This document shows, one piece after another, positions 9,192 to 19,528 of a DNA stretch of 64,000 nucleotides. This stretch comes from Pseudomonas grimontii. Its GTDB lineage: Bacteria > Pseudomonadota > Gammaproteobacteria > Pseudomonadales > Pseudomonadaceae. The notes under the pieces are model-generated. The model ran no database searches. It worked only from the letters and a program-made list of their open reading frames with translations, and was not told the DNA's origin. The stretch covers positions 372,001-436,000 of the forward strand of contig NZ_VFES01000001.1 in the NCBI RefSeq assembly GCF_007858185.1. The letters are read 5' to 3'. Position 1 is the stretch's first letter. Each line of letters begins with the position of its first letter. The position numbers were made by a program, and so were the translations under genes.

Positions 9192-10569
9192 CTGCAATTC
9201 GTTAGAAATCAATTTTTTATACTTGATTCGAAGTGTAGGCGCGAATTATTAAATCTATTCCAACCTCAGCGATACCCATAGCTAAGGGATATGATCAAAT
9301 GATTTACTTACCCTCGAAGCTAAGGCGTGCTCATTGAATAAAAATGGCCGTGCATAATTTTATATGGCTTTTAATATGTAGGCGGCTTCAGTCATTATTA
9401 AATTCAGTTTGCTAATTTTGGTGATTGGCATTTCAACTAGACGAGCTTTGTTGAAATTGGTAAATAAGAAGAATCAGCGGATTTTTAATTTTAATATTTT
9501 GTGTCGTGAATCCCCTAATTTGAAGGCGGGCCTACAATAGGTGTAAAAATTTAAGATAACCTGGCCAGGTTGGATTTAAATGCGTTAAAGTACTGGGAAG
9601 CGGACGGCATTATCATCTTGAAGATACATTCAGAAAGTATGACAATGAAAGTTCCGGGTTAACGAAAACTCTTCTTCAGAAGCTTGATTCCTCAAAGCCA
9701 GAGTCTTGACCACGAATTGCTCAGACTGTATGCACTAAAGCTTGTAAATATGATCAGAAATCCTTACGCGCGTAAAGCGCACCCTCGGAATATTTAGAGA
9801 GATAATTGGTGCTGTGCCAGACTTTATGCAGAAAAGCGTTATTCGTGTTCACAAAATTTTGATAATGTGGATATGCTTCTTACTTTCAATAAATATTGTG
9901 TTTGTTTTACTGGTTTAAATGTTTTCTGCGCTTTGGGAACGCCTTTTGGTATACCGTTCAGCCGCAGAACATTTCAGGTCTTCACTCTGATGATGTGGCT
10001 GGACCGAAGTTGTCTTAATTGATAATTTTCTTATGACTGACTGTTACCGCTGAATGCTAAGTGCTCCCACACCTATCTGAATATATCCTGGTGACTATAG
10101 ATTATAGTCAGCAGGATATATTCGGATATTTTCCGCCGGCAGCTATGCATCAGTACGGCAGCGCTACTCTTGCGGTCATTGCCGAAACCAGAATGGTTGA
10201 GGTGATGTTTATTCAAGTGGCAGACCGGTTTGCGTTGTGAATCACCATGCTCCAGCGTTTGGTGATACCGTTACCCCAAGACCCCCCTAAAAAAACGATT
10301 AGACCTAATGAGATTGACCATGAAAGGCAAACGTAAGGCCGAAACATCCAAGTGGCTCATGAAAGGTCAATTCGAGAGGGAGGCGAGGCTAATACTGCGG
10401 AGACGATCCCGTGATGCTTCGAACCATTTCCTTGATGCTGCAGCTATATTTGGAGTCGAGCATGAACCGGTAGGTTTGCTAACGGGTAAATTGCTGTGAG
10501 TGATTATATTCTCAAAACTCGCCTCCTAAAGTTGTAGAAACCCCACCGATAGTTGATTGCCGGGGGCTT
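9192..10569. other. Decayed cargo DNA with broken reading frames
   Basis: About 1.4 kb with no intact gene. One stretch (9707-9795) reads as DHELLRLYALKLVNMIRNP, ending at a stop in all plausible continuations; it looks like part of a dead protein gene, and its family is not identified. A 63-codon frame at 10308-10499 (MRLTMKGKRKAET...) is basic and unrecognised, with no convincing ribosome site. A long hairpin lies at 10079-10123. This is probably a graveyard left by earlier cargo exchange. Confidence 0.4.
10079..10123. repeat. Long near-perfect inverted repeat
   Basis: Arms of 21 bp (GAATATATCCTG-G-TGACTATA and its complement) match at 20 of 21 positions around a 3-nt GAT loop. No U-tract follows, so a simple terminator is unlikely. 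It may be a dyad operator, a transposon end pair or a miniature element. No similar copy was noticed elsewhere in the window. Confidence 0.8.
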
Positions 10570-10719
10570 TTAAGGAGATAGGTTGACCGCTACTGATCGA
10601 CAGTTGTCAGTCACTCTTCTGAGAAATAGTATGAATACGGAATTGATGGAAGATGAGATACGTGGGGCGCTATTCGGTGATTCTGAGCCCTCTACGCCCG
10701 CAATTAAGGTTTCGTCGGC

Positions 10720-11739
10720 GAACAGGACGTCATGGATACGTGGGCCACCAGCTCGCTGACGCCTCAAATCGCCGGAGGGTGGGGAGATGACGACGCATTG
10801 TTCGCCAAAATATACCCCATGGATCTCAGGCCTCAAGGTCACGACATAATCCGGACCTGGCTATTCTCGACACTAGTACGCAGCCATTTTGAGCACGGTT
10901 GCGTGCCATGGCGCAATGTCGCGCTCTCTGGATGGATCCTTGATCCCGACCGTAAGAAAATGTCTAAATCCAAGGGTAACGTGGTAACCCCTCAAGCCTT
11001 GCTCGACCAGTACGGAAGTGACGGCGTGCGCTACTGGGCAGCCTCAGGGCGGCTGGGCAATGACACTGCCTTTGAAGAACAGCAGATGAAGATCGGCCGC
11101 CGTTTGGCCGTCAAGCTGTTCAATCTATCAAGGTTGGTTCAAGGCTTTGCGAAGGATGACTCTGCGGATATCGACCAACCGCTGGATAAGGCAATGCTTA
11201 AACGCTTGGACGGCGTAGTCCAGGACGCTACCTTCGCTCTGGAGGCGTACGACTATAGCGTCGCGTTGTCGCGTATCGAAGGGTTCTTCTGGTGGTTTTG
11301 CGATGACTATGTCGAATTGGTCAAGCGTCGGGCCTATCGACCAGAAGGCCATTCGGCTCGGAATGCTCTTGCGCATGCGCTGAGGGTGCAGCAGCGACTG
11401 TTCGCACCATTTCTGCCATTTGTGTGTGAGGAAGTCTGGCAAGGCTGGAGTTACGGCTCAGTGCACAATTCGTCTTGGCCGCAAGGAAATGCTTCTCCTG
11501 ACGCGTCTATTGAAAGCTTATTGATGAGTGTTAGTGCCGTGCTATCTGCGATTCGCAAAGCAAAATCTGACGCCCGCCAATCCATGAAGGCTTCGGTAGC
11601 ACGTGTTGAACTGGTTGACAGGGCTGCGCAGCTTGAAATGATAAAAGGCGTTCGCCAAGACTTGATCGAAGCAGGTCAGGTTGAGGCTTTGGTGTTTATA
11701 GAGGGAACTGAGCAGCAGGTTGGTGTATGGCTGAAGTGA
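10720..11739 (+). pseudogene. Valyl-tRNA synthetase C-terminal fragment
   Basis: A frame from an ATG at 10732 gives 335 residues, and homology runs a few codons upstream (GEQDV before MDTWATSSLTP). It contains [17 protein letters not shown], with the KMSKS ATP-binding loop, followed by the anticodon-binding helical domain and a short tail. The HIGH motif, Rossmann half and editing domain are absent, so it cannot charge tRNA alone. It differs strongly from the complete valS of this window (51869-54715) and looks like the shorter ValRS type found in other phyla. It may be a relic of a second, possibly resistance-conferring synthetase. The upstream boundary is not clear. Confidence 0.75.
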
Positions 11740-11887
11740 CGTAGACTTAAGGGCAATTCAATTCGCGGGGCGATCAAGGAGATCTCTTCGCGAGCACGTC
11801 TGTAGTCGTCCATCAAACACTTGGTTCATATGCCGGATAGAAAATATGGCGTAGTGGTTTGACCTGCAACCAGATCACATTCCGTGT

Positions 11888-12716
11888 AAGCGGATGGCGA
11901 ACACACCTACCGAAATCCAGTATTTAGGGCGATGGTATTCGCGTATTTTTAAGCGGACGCGATCACCCTTATCGCCAGGATTTCCATGCGCCAACGCAGC
12001 TCTTACCCCAAACTATTTAAAGCCCAAGTCGTCCAGGAATGCCTGCAACCCGGAGCGACGATTTCCAGCGTAGCCATCCATCACGGCATCAACGCCAACG
12101 TGATCCGCAAGTGGCTACCGATTTACCGGGATCAATCACCCGCAACTCTGCCGGCCTTCATCCCCGTACAAGCTGTACCCACGCGCGGCGCAAGTTCTTC
12201 GATCTGCACGTCGCGAATAAAAGCCAGTTGACGGAGCAGGCGCTTCACTCGATTGGCGGGCTGTACGAAGTTGAGCGACACGCCAAGGAAATGAGCTACG
12301 AAGACTATTGGCGATTACGCCAGGAAACGGCGGTGCCCATCGCTGAAAAACTGCATGAGTGGATGCTGGCCACCAACGTGAACTTGTGCCCGAGGGCTCA
12401 GCTACGGCCAAGGCCCTGGATTACAGCCTTAAACACTGGGTAGCACTGACGCGCTACCTGGAAGATGGCGCTGTGCCCATCACAACAACCAAATCGAGAA
12501 CTTGATCCGACCGTGTGCGCTTGGGCGGTCGAACTGGTTGTTTGCTGGGTCGCTGCGCAGCGGCAAACGGGCGCCGGCGATCATGAGCTAGATCCAGTCT
12601 GCGCGGGTCAATGGTCATGATCCGTATGCATATTTGAAAGACGTTCTCACGCGCCTGCCGATGCAGCGGGCGAGTGAAATCGATCAATTGCTGCCGCATA
12701 AATGGTCGCCGGTTTA
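11888..12716 (+). mobile_element. IS66-family remnant A (tnpA 5' part fused to tnpC 3' part)
   Basis: It begins with a terminal sequence starting GTAAGCGG. At 11986 is the start of an IS66 TnpA-type accessory protein (MRQRSSYPKLFKAQVV, with HTH residues NANVIRKWL). After about 57 codons the frame shifts into the C-terminal part of the IS66 transposase TnpC (HARRKFFDLHVANKSQL, then YSLKHWVALTRYL, NLIRPCALGRSNWLFAG), with several stops and frameshifts up to WSPV at 12716. All the middle of the element, including tnpB, is gone. It is not functional. Confidence 0.85.
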
Positions 12717-12794
12717 ATTACGCGAGGCGTGATAGCCGGACATATAAAAGGGAATGCCAATGCCAAATGGATTACAAGATGGGAGCCCGCAGCA

Positions 12795-13142
12795 ATGAGC
12801 TTTGACATTATTATTTTGAAGCCTACTAACCTCAGTGAAAACGATCTGTCCAACGTCGAGGACGTGCTAGATATTGGATGCCATGAGGCCGTAATCACAT
12901 TTCTGGAGTTGGTGTTCCCTGGATGTGCCCAAGGTGCATTTTCGGATGGTGAACGCTACTCGCTCGAGTCTGCTCAAAATGGAGACCCAGTGACCACCAT
13001 ACACCTTACTCTCAGATACGGGCGAGACTGGTCTGAGGCAACCGATGCTGAGTTCCTGACCCTGCTCTTGAGGCTCTGCCAATTGCTCCAGTCAGTAGCT
13101 TTTGCGGTCTCCGATAACTCAAGGATCACACCTTCCTGCTAA
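12795..13142 (+). CDS. Hypothetical protein (MSFDIIILKP), possible orphan immunity-type
   Basis: 115 residues from ATG 12795, preceded by GGAG at a 10-nt distance; a longer frame from 12702 runs into IS66 sequence and is less likely. The protein is acidic and soluble with no signal peptide or membrane segment. Its style (MSFDIIxLKPT...ENDLSNVEDVLD) recalls small solitary proteins found near polymorphic-toxin loci in Pseudomonas, some of which are immunity proteins, but that is from memory and no toxin is present here. It sits between IS66 remnants and is convergent with the next gene. Confidence 0.55.
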   Translation: MSFDIIILKPTNLSENDLSNVEDVLDIGCHEAVITFLELVFPGCAQGAFSDGERYSLESAQNGDPVTTIHLTLRYGRDWSEATDAEFLTLLLRLCQLLQSVAFAVSDNSRITPSC

Positions 13143-13173
13143 AGACGGCGCATCTTGCTCGCCATGGAGCGGC

Positions 13174-13521
13174 TCACCTAGCCAATTGGTGCGTGTACTT
13201 GATCACATGGGCAGGAAAAAATTCTTCATAAAAAGCAGTGGGAATGCCGAGGATACTTATCTCGATGCAATCGGGCAGAAGCTCTTCAGCGTAATCCAGA
13301 ATGGCGACTCCCATAGATGGAATAACCAAGCCTGCTTCGGTTTTTACTGAAAGGGCCAAACCGGACTGGTCGAAGTGATTTGTGCGGCACTCGTTTTGAA
13401 TAGCAGGATACCCAGTGGTTGGCTCGAATTGGCCGAAAGCAACGCCCATGGGAGGATCTCCACTCTCCAGCGACGAGTTGCCAACCAAAATCAATCCGCT
13501 ATAAATCGAAAATCGCGCCAT
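13174..13521 (-). CDS. Hypothetical protein (MARFSIYSG)
   Basis: 115 residues from an ATG at 13521; an in-frame ATG nine codons earlier is also possible. It is soluble, with no recognised domain; the sequence contains DPPMGVAFG and EAGLVIPSMGVAILDY. It is convergent with 12795-13142 across a 31-bp gap, and both lie trapped between IS66 fragments, so they may have travelled together. Function unknown. Confidence 0.5.
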   Translation of the reverse strand: MARFSIYSGLILVGNSSLESGDPPMGVAFGQFEPTTGYPAIQNECRTNHFDQSGLALSVKTEAGLVIPSMGVAILDYAEELLPDCIEISILGIPTAFYEEFFPAHVIKYTHQLAR

Positions 13522-13639
13522 CTGATCGCCTATTGCTTGCCGTGGCATTGGATATTTATGGTGTTTATCACTTGATTAGCTTGAATGCGAGCGCGCCGTG
13601 GAGGTTCGGAAGATGACTTGGCCGAACGTTTACGGCCAT

Positions 13640-13947
13640 CAGCAGAGCACTCGATTACAGCCTGAAACGCTGGGCAGCGCTATCGCACTAACTCAATGAC
13701 GGGAGCGTTCCCATAGATAACAATTGGGCGGAAAACCAAATTAGGCCATGGCGCTTGGACGCAAAACTGGCTCTTCGCAGGGTCGTTGCGTAGCGGAAAA
13801 AGGGCTGCGGCAATCACGAGCCTGATTCAGTCTGCGCGCATGAACGGCACATGACCCGTATGGCTATCGCGGTTGTCGACGCAGAGGGCCAGTGAAATTG
13901 GACAGTTGTTGGCGCACCAGTGGGTAGCTCCATCGGATTGATCTAAT
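13640..13947 (+). mobile_element. IS66-family remnant B (tnpC 3' end)
   Basis: Translation in pieces gives ALDYSLKRW, then IDNNWAENQIRPWRLG, NWLFAGSLRSGKRAAAITSLIQSARMNG and LAHQWV, the conserved end of IS66 transposase, interrupted by stops. Just upstream (13602-13631) is a sequence resembling an IS66 terminal repeat. The same protein segment is present in remnant A, so this is a second, independently decayed copy. Confidence 0.8.
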
Positions 13948-14197
13948 GGGTGTCACCCACTGGATTTCCCATTTTTTTCCCTGTCGTTGGCTAGATTTTC
14001 TTAACCGCGCCAAGAATTTCTTAAAATGTGCGCCAAACACTCAGAAAATATTAACCGAAAATGGCCGCGTAACCACTATTTTCGGGTTTTCCGCTTATCG
14101 GCGGTAAGCGTCCCGCAATCACACCTTGCCGCACTGTGCTTTCTGGACGACCTGGACTTTGAACGGTTGGCATAAGAGCTACGTTGGCGCATGGACA

Positions 14198-14292
14198 TCC
14201 TAGCTATAAGGGTGATCGCGTTCGCTTAAAAATACGCGGGCACCATCGCCCTTAATGCTGGAGTTCGGTAGGTGACTTGGCCGGACGGTTAC
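14198..14292 (-). mobile_element. IS66 left end in inverted orientation (remnant C)
   Basis: The reverse complement matches the left end of remnant A (11888-11985) closely, including the blocks CACCTACCGAA, AGGGCGATGGT, CGCGTATTTTTAAGCG and ACGCGATCACCCTTAT. It therefore forms an imperfect inverted repeat pair flanking about 2.3 kb (11888-14292), the region that holds the two orphan hypothetical genes. Confidence 0.75.
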
Positions 14293-14344
14293 CATTCCGT
14301 CAGGCATCTCAGTAGTCAGAACTCCTGCCTGCCTAGATTGTTGC

Positions 14345-14780
14345 CGTCAGAGTTTTCGCTTTGGGTGGGTTACCAACCGCTTACCACGCACGAGCCTGCT
14401 TGGGCGGATGGAACGGCAAGCTGGTCTGCGATGACTTTGCCGGCTACAAGGCAGGCTTTGAGCTGGGCGTTACGCAGATCGGCTGCATGGCCTATGCCCG
14501 CAAAGTTTTTCGACTTGCATGCGACCAACAAGAACTAGATCGCCGAAAAAACACTGCCCTACATCGCGGCCTTATACGAAGTTGAACGAGAAGTCTGTGA
14601 GCTGAAACCGGGTGATCGACAGCGAATACGGCAGGAAAAGCAACGCCAATCACCGACGCACTTCATACCTGGATGACCTCCCAAAGATAGCTTGTGCCTG
14701 AGGGTTCGGCCATCGCCAAGGCCCTGGATTACAGTTTCAAACGCTAGATAGCGCGGACGGTACTGTGCCCATCGCTTACT
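14345..14780 (+). mobile_element. IS66-family remnant D (tnpC middle part)
   Basis: Fragments read GGWNGKLVCDDFAGYKAG, FELGVTQIGCMAYARK, then frameshifted text and AKALDYSFKR. This is the DDE-domain core of the IS66 transposase with at least three frameshifts. It is the fourth IS66 piece in 2.9 kb. Confidence 0.8.
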
Positions 14781-15229
14781 CTGAGAATTTAATACTAGCA
14801 GCGTAACGCCCAGTCTTTATTTAAAGCGCGTAGCGATTTATACCTAATCCTCGCTGGTAGCGTATGGGAGTCAGGAATATTCTGTGAGAGCCTAAAGTTT
14901 TCCGACAATTTTATTGTAGCCACTCACTCATAACGACACGATGACCGCGTAATTACAATCCCGACAGAATCCCGCCTAGACCTTTTGATTTCGCCTGAGT
15001 CGCCTTATGATCAAAATCAGTAGCAATCTACCACTTGAAACGTAGCCAGCGTTTAGCATGGCGCTTAAAACTCAGCATTCGTAAAGTCGTTATTTTATCC
15101 TATACCTGACCAAAATATGATTTTTTCTAAAAGTCGGCGAACAGAATACTTAATTAAGCTATATTTAGGAAACACGTAGCTCCATAGCAGGGCAAGTGTG
15201 CGTCCTCTACGTTACGGAAGGAGAAGTAT
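14781..15229. promoter_or_regulatory. Upstream region of czcD
   Basis: About 450 bp, AT-rich, with no gene found. A good ribosome site (GGAAGGAG) ends 7 nt before the czcD GTG. The AAATTACAATTT-type motif found upstream of other metal genes here was not seen, so czcD may be controlled differently. Confidence 0.35.
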
Positions 15230-16135
15230 GTGGCATCTAATCACTCTCATGGCGCTGCAGCGCTAAGTGAAGGTCACCAGAAAAAGCTAGTCATGGCACT
15301 GGCCTTGACAGGCAGCTTCATGATTGCTGAAGTGATCGGAGCATGGATTACTGGCAGCTTAGCATTGCTGTCCGACGCGTCGCATATGCTTACAGATACT
15401 GCCGCCCTGATGATTTCGTTGATTGCGCTTCAAATAGCCAAGCGGCCAGCAGATCAGAAACGAACTTTTGGCTATGCTCGCCTGGAAATTTTAGCATCCA
15501 CATTCAACGCCCTATTGCTCTTCATGGTGGCTATTTACATCTTGTACGAAGCTTATCAACGCTTCCTAATACCTTCTGAGATCGCAACCGGCGCGATGAT
15601 GTGGATCGCTATTGGGGGCCTTGTTGTAAATCTGATATCGATGCGCTTGCTCTCCTCAGCGAGTAATGAAAGTCTGAATGTCAAGGGAGCCTATCTCGAA
15701 GTTTGGAGCGACATGCTTGGGTCATTGGGCGTGATAATTGCCGCACTTATAATCCGGTTCACGGGTTGGAGTTGGATCGATACGGTCGTCGCCGTAGCGA
15801 TCGGAGTATGGGTGCTGCCGCGCACTTGGCAGCTAATGCGCGAGAGTTTGGGAATTCTTATGGAAGGGGTTCCTGGCGGCCTCAACATTAAGGAGATCGA
15901 GTCGACGATTCTAAGTGTCGATGGTGTCACAGACGTTCATGATCTACATGTTTGGGCTGTAAGTAGCGGTCGCAACGTACTGACGTCGCACGTTGTAGTT
16001 CGCGACTCAGTAGATCGAGATGCTGCGCTAGCAGATGTAATCAATGCGGTAAGTCATGCGTTCGACATTCATCATTGCACAATTCAAATGGAGAGTACGG
16101 ACTTCCATAAGGACACTCCAATTCCTTCACACTAG
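15230..16135 (+). CDS. czcD: Cation diffusion facilitator CzcD
   Basis: 301 residues, standard for CzcD. An inner-membrane antiporter that moves Zn2+, and often Cd2+ or Co2+, from cytoplasm to periplasm in exchange for protons. A His-containing N-terminus precedes six predicted helices. The metal-site motifs are visible: SDASHMLTD (helix II, about residue 48) and EVWSDMLGSLG (helix V, about 158). The C-terminal cytoplasmic domain (about 205-300) has the ferredoxin-like metal-sensing fold (DVHDLHVWAVSSGRN). It starts at GTG, chosen by the GGAAGGAG site 7 nt upstream. It lies 567 bp before czcR and is probably transcribed alone. Confidence 0.93.
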   Translation: MASNHSHGAAALSEGHQKKLVMALALTGSFMIAEVIGAWITGSLALLSDASHMLTDTAALMISLIALQIAKRPADQKRTFGYARLEILASTFNALLLFMVAIYILYEAYQRFLIPSEIATGAMMWIAIGGLVVNLISMRLLSSASNESLNVKGAYLEVWSDMLGSLGVIIAALIIRFTGWSWIDTVVAVAIGVWVLPRTWQLMRESLGILMEGVPGGLNIKEIESTILSVDGVTDVHDLHVWAVSSGRNVLTSHVVVRDSVDRDAALADVINAVSHAFDIHHCTIQMESTDFHKDTPIPSH

Positions 16136-16702
16136 TCAACCTAGAAAACTTAAACCGTAGGATTAATATTGAAGGCGTCAGCACCAAAAATTTAGATTAA
16201 TTTTGGTTCATTACTTAGCGTCGAGAGACAGGTCAATTAAAAATTATTTTATTGTCACGTTGCGTTAGCAACAATGCCACCAGCTGAAGGTTAGAAAACT
16301 AAAATATTGGCACGTTAACCAAGAATATAATTTTTACTCGGATCGATTGATGCCAAATCACAATGGAACTGACCAAAAAAATATCCAGCGGCTCTCGAGC
16401 GGAATAGTCTGGTGCATCCGCCAGTCGTGGCAGTGCTCAACTACCTGATTCATCAAAGCTATGCTGCACCAATAATTTAAATCGCCACAACTTTCAGTGG
16501 CCTTGCGATCAAATTAAAAATTTGTAATTTTTCGCCAAAACCCACTATTTCGCGTTAATATTCGAGCATCCTGAGTTGATCACGGCGTATTGATGTAGGT
16601 AGAAATCACCACATGCCAAGCACGCAGAAAAACTTTAAACTGGCCTTAAATCACGATCAGGGAGAGCTCGGCCCACTCCTTACTCACACCTTGAGATAAG
16701 TT
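16136..16702. promoter_or_regulatory. czcD-czcR intergenic region with Czc motif
   Basis: 567 bp without a convincing gene. AAATTTGTAATTTTT at 16518-16532 matches the AT-rich motif that recurs upstream of the other metal-related units (19417, 22834, 23775, 29765, 29901, 31772). It lies about 170 bp before czcR. Confidence 0.5.
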
Positions 16703-17377
16703 ATGCGCGTACTAGTTGTGGAAGACGAGATTAAAACCGCGGAATATATTCAGCAGGGTCTATCCGAAAGCGGGTACGTCGTAGACATTGTACACAATGG
16801 TGTTGATGCTCTTCACTTGTTCAATACGATTGTTTATTCGCTCGTACTCCTAGATGTGAACCTCCCGGGCATCGATGGTTGGGACCTCTTGGAAACTATC
16901 AGAAAAACTAGCCGGGTTCGCATCATCATGCTGACTGCCCGCGGACGCATTAATGACAAGCTTAGGGGCTTGGATGGTGGTGCAGATGATTATCTCGTCA
17001 AGCCCTTTGAGTTCCCCGAATTGCTTGCTCGCATCCGGTCACTGCAAAGGCGTGGCGATGAGGTTGTCGAGAAGAGCACACTTATAGTTGCGGATTTGGA
17101 ATTGGATTCCTTGCGCCATAGAGTATGCCGAGGAGCGACACGCATTGATCTCACCACAAAGGAATTTGCTCTCCTGCACCTACTAATGAGCAGAACAGGC
17201 GAAGCGCTTGCCCGTTCGCAAATAATCTCGTTGGTCTGGGACGTAAATTTTGACTGCGATACTAACGTCATTGATGTCGCCATCCGGAGATTGCGCTCAA
17301 AAATTGATGATCCATTTGAGACCAAGCTCATACACACACTTCGAGGCGTCGGATACGTGTTGGAGGAGCGTACATGA
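16703..17377 (+). CDS. czcR: Heavy-metal response regulator CzcR
   Basis: 224 residues, OmpR/PhoB class. The receiver domain has the acidic pair at the start (VVEDEIKT), phospho-acceptor Asp51 ([14 protein letters not shown]) and Lys in the late VKPFEFPE. The C-terminal winged helix (about 125-222) ends [11 protein letters not shown], typical of the CzcR/CopR/IrlR group. It overlaps czcS by 4 bp (ATGA), so the two form an operon. It should bind promoters of efflux genes when CzcS senses periplasmic zinc, cadmium or cobalt. Confidence 0.92.
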   Translation: MRVLVVEDEIKTAEYIQQGLSESGYVVDIVHNGVDALHLFNTIVYSLVLLDVNLPGIDGWDLLETIRKTSRVRIIMLTARGRINDKLRGLDGGADDYLVKPFEFPELLARIRSLQRRGDEVVEKSTLIVADLELDSLRHRVCRGATRIDLTTKEFALLHLLMSRTGEALARSQIISLVWDVNFDCDTNVIDVAIRRLRSKIDDPFETKLIHTLRGVGYVLEERT

Positions 17378-18792
17378 GGCCTTTCAGCCTCGCTGTGAAG
17401 GTGGGATTCAAAGTTGGACTGATGAGTGCGGCGTTGCTGCTTCTTTTCGCCACCTTCGGTTATCTGATGGTGAGCCAAGCTCTTGAGAGAAACGCCCGAA
17501 CCGACCTCGAAGTGAAAATGGCAGGCATGGCTCACAACCTTTCCGCAATCACTGCTATTTCTGGTGTAAATGCAGACGCCCACCAGCTTGTTGACTTGGT
17601 CATGGGGCATAACAATCTTTACGTCAGCATCTTCGAATCGACACAAACTCTAACTCCATTGCTCTCGATAGGCTCGAAGCAAGTCAACATGGAAGTGCAC
17701 AAATTCCAGCCTACCGAACAGGCGGAGCAGCGAGAGTGGCGCGACTCGACGGGCCGCCCGCTAATGAGCGCCTCACGAGTCATGCGCTTAGGCGATGGAA
17801 CCGAAGTTAGTGTATTCATGACCATGGACCAGTCATCTAACCATGCCCTTCTTGATGCGTTGCTCACCTGGGCATTAATGGTGTCGCCTCTTATTCTCAT
17901 GCTGATCTTGGCAATTGGGTGGTGGACTGTACGCAGAGGACTGCTCCCCCTCACCAAGTTCCTGAAGGTCGCCTCAAGGATTTCCACCGAGAGCCTTGAG
18001 CATCGCCTTCCAACAAAGGGGATGCCGGCAGAACTTAAGAATCTCGCCGATGGAATTAACATCATGCTGATGCGTTTAGACGACGGAGTTCAGCAGCTTT
18101 CGCAGTTCTCTGACGACCTTGCTCACGAACTGCGGGCACCACTGTCTAACCTGATGGGTAAAGCTCAGGTCGCGTTAACCCGGGAACGATCCCTCCCTGA
18201 GTATAGAGAGGTCCTAGAGTCGTGCACTGAAGAGCTACATCGCATGAGCCGGATGGTTTCCGACATGCTATTCCTAGCCCAAGTCAGCCACCCAGCGTCA
18301 ATGGTAGAGTTCGAAAGCGTATCTCTAATCGACGAAACTCAGCGGGTCTGCGATCTGTTCAGCATTTCGGCCGAAGAAGGTGAGATACAGCTCCAGATCG
18401 CAGGAAGTGGAGACGTGGTGCATGGTAATCAGATAATGATTCAGCGAGCCGTCTCGAACCTGGTCTCGAACGCGATCCGCTACTGCCCTCGTGGTCGGAC
18501 GGTTTACGTGAAGGTTCAACGTGGTGCTGACGGCGCTACATTGAGTGTTGGCAATCCGGGACGTGGGATCGCCAAGGAACACCACGCGCATTTGTTCGAG
18601 CGATTTTACCGGGTGGACAAAAGTCGAGCACGAAGCGAGGGTGGCACCGGTCTTGGCTTAGCTATCGTTCAGTCAATCATGATTTTGCATCAGGGTTCGG
18701 CAAGCGTGGAAGTTACGGATCAGAATTTCACTTGGTTTCACCTTAACTTCCCCGAAGTTCAAATGAAACAACAAGAAATGAAGCCAGCTTAG
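17374..18792 (+). CDS. czcS: Heavy-metal sensor histidine kinase CzcS
   Basis: 472 residues. An N-terminal membrane helix (about 12-35), a periplasmic sensor loop of about 130 residues, a second helix (about 165-190), then HAMP, HisKA with the phospho-accepting His in [13 protein letters not shown], an N-box ([11 protein letters not shown]) and a G-box (GTGLGLAIV). This is the architecture of the CusS/CzcS family. The periplasmic loop is expected to bind the metal. Translation is coupled to czcR through the ATGA overlap. An imperfect hairpin follows the stop. Confidence 0.92.
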   Translation: MRPFSLAVKVGFKVGLMSAALLLLFATFGYLMVSQALERNARTDLEVKMAGMAHNLSAITAISGVNADAHQLVDLVMGHNNLYVSIFESTQTLTPLLSIGSKQVNMEVHKFQPTEQAEQREWRDSTGRPLMSASRVMRLGDGTEVSVFMTMDQSSNHALLDALLTWALMVSPLILMLILAIGWWTVRRGLLPLTKFLKVASRISTESLEHRLPTKGMPAELKNLADGINIMLMRLDDGVQQLSQFSDDLAHELRAPLSNLMGKAQVALTRERSLPEYREVLESCTEELHRMSRMVSDMLFLAQVSHPASMVEFESVSLIDETQRVCDLFSISAEEGEIQLQIAGSGDVVHGNQIMIQRAVSNLVSNAIRYCPRGRTVYVKVQRGADGATLSVGNPGRGIAKEHHAHLFERFYRVDKSRARSEGGTGLGLAIVQSIMILHQGSASVEVTDQNFTWFHLNFPEVQMKQQEMKPA

Positions 18793-18801
18793 CTCCGTGT
18801 A

Positions 18802-18836
18802 ACGAAGAAGGCCCGGTTATAGATGGGCCCCCTTCG
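18802..18836 (+). terminator. Imperfect hairpin after czcS
   Basis: CGAAGAAGGCCC pairs with the GGGCCCCCTTCG block at 10 of 12 positions around a 10-nt loop. It lacks a clear U-run, so termination efficiency is uncertain. Confidence 0.45.
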
Positions 18837-19528
18837 CTCTAGGTGCAGGCGCGAATGCCTGAGACGTAGCCGACGCGTGGGTGCTCAAGGACTCACTGAC
18901 GTTATGCGAGAAAAAACTCTATCGCCAGAATCCTCACATGGCGCGTAGAAAACCGGCGGGTCTCTGAACTTCAGACCGAATAATTCGCAACCGTTGCTTT
19001 TGCATAGCGCTCAACGATCAGAGACCCCGCTACACTCTGCAGAATTTGAAATGCTTCGAACTGTAAGTCGATCTCGACGGCATGAGGCCGCACCTTCTCT
19101 CTTGCACCTTCCCCCGGAATATGCGGCGGAGATCGTAAATTCATCGAAAAAAATCAATTGATCTCCCCCCCGACCGCGTCGCGCGCCCTAATGTAAAATG
19201 AAAGCTCACTTAGCTGTAAATTGAGTCTTGATGCATGGGCGAAAATCAAAGACTTCTGCCACTCAGGGCTCTAAAACGAACATGATTAGCTCCTTGGCAA
19301 GCAAGAAAAGCCTCCAGTGTTAATGCACCGGGTATCAAAATTGAAAATTAATAAAAGCCCCAGCTCTTCATCGTCTTTTGTTATCGCCTGGAAGACTTAA
19401 ACCTTCTCGCCAAGCGTAAAATTACGAAATTGTAATTATTAACTCATCTTGCCGTTAGCTTCGTAATCCTAGACTAGTAACCAACAAAGGATGCTATCAA
19501 GGCAGACCTAGTGAATATCGAGGCTTCA
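18837..19528. promoter_or_regulatory. Intergenic region with Czc motif upstream of the small exported protein
   Basis: About 690 bp with no gene found. Near its end (19417-19440) is a double site: AAAATTAC and, four bases further, AAATTGTAATTAT, i.e. the Czc-block motif on both strands, about 90-110 bp before the small exported protein. Confidence 0.45.

Noticed and set aside
13602..13631. Additional full IS66 terminal repeat
   Set aside because: Only the outer 30 bp resemble the other ends and the following bases do not match; it may be a relic but cannot be called a separate element.
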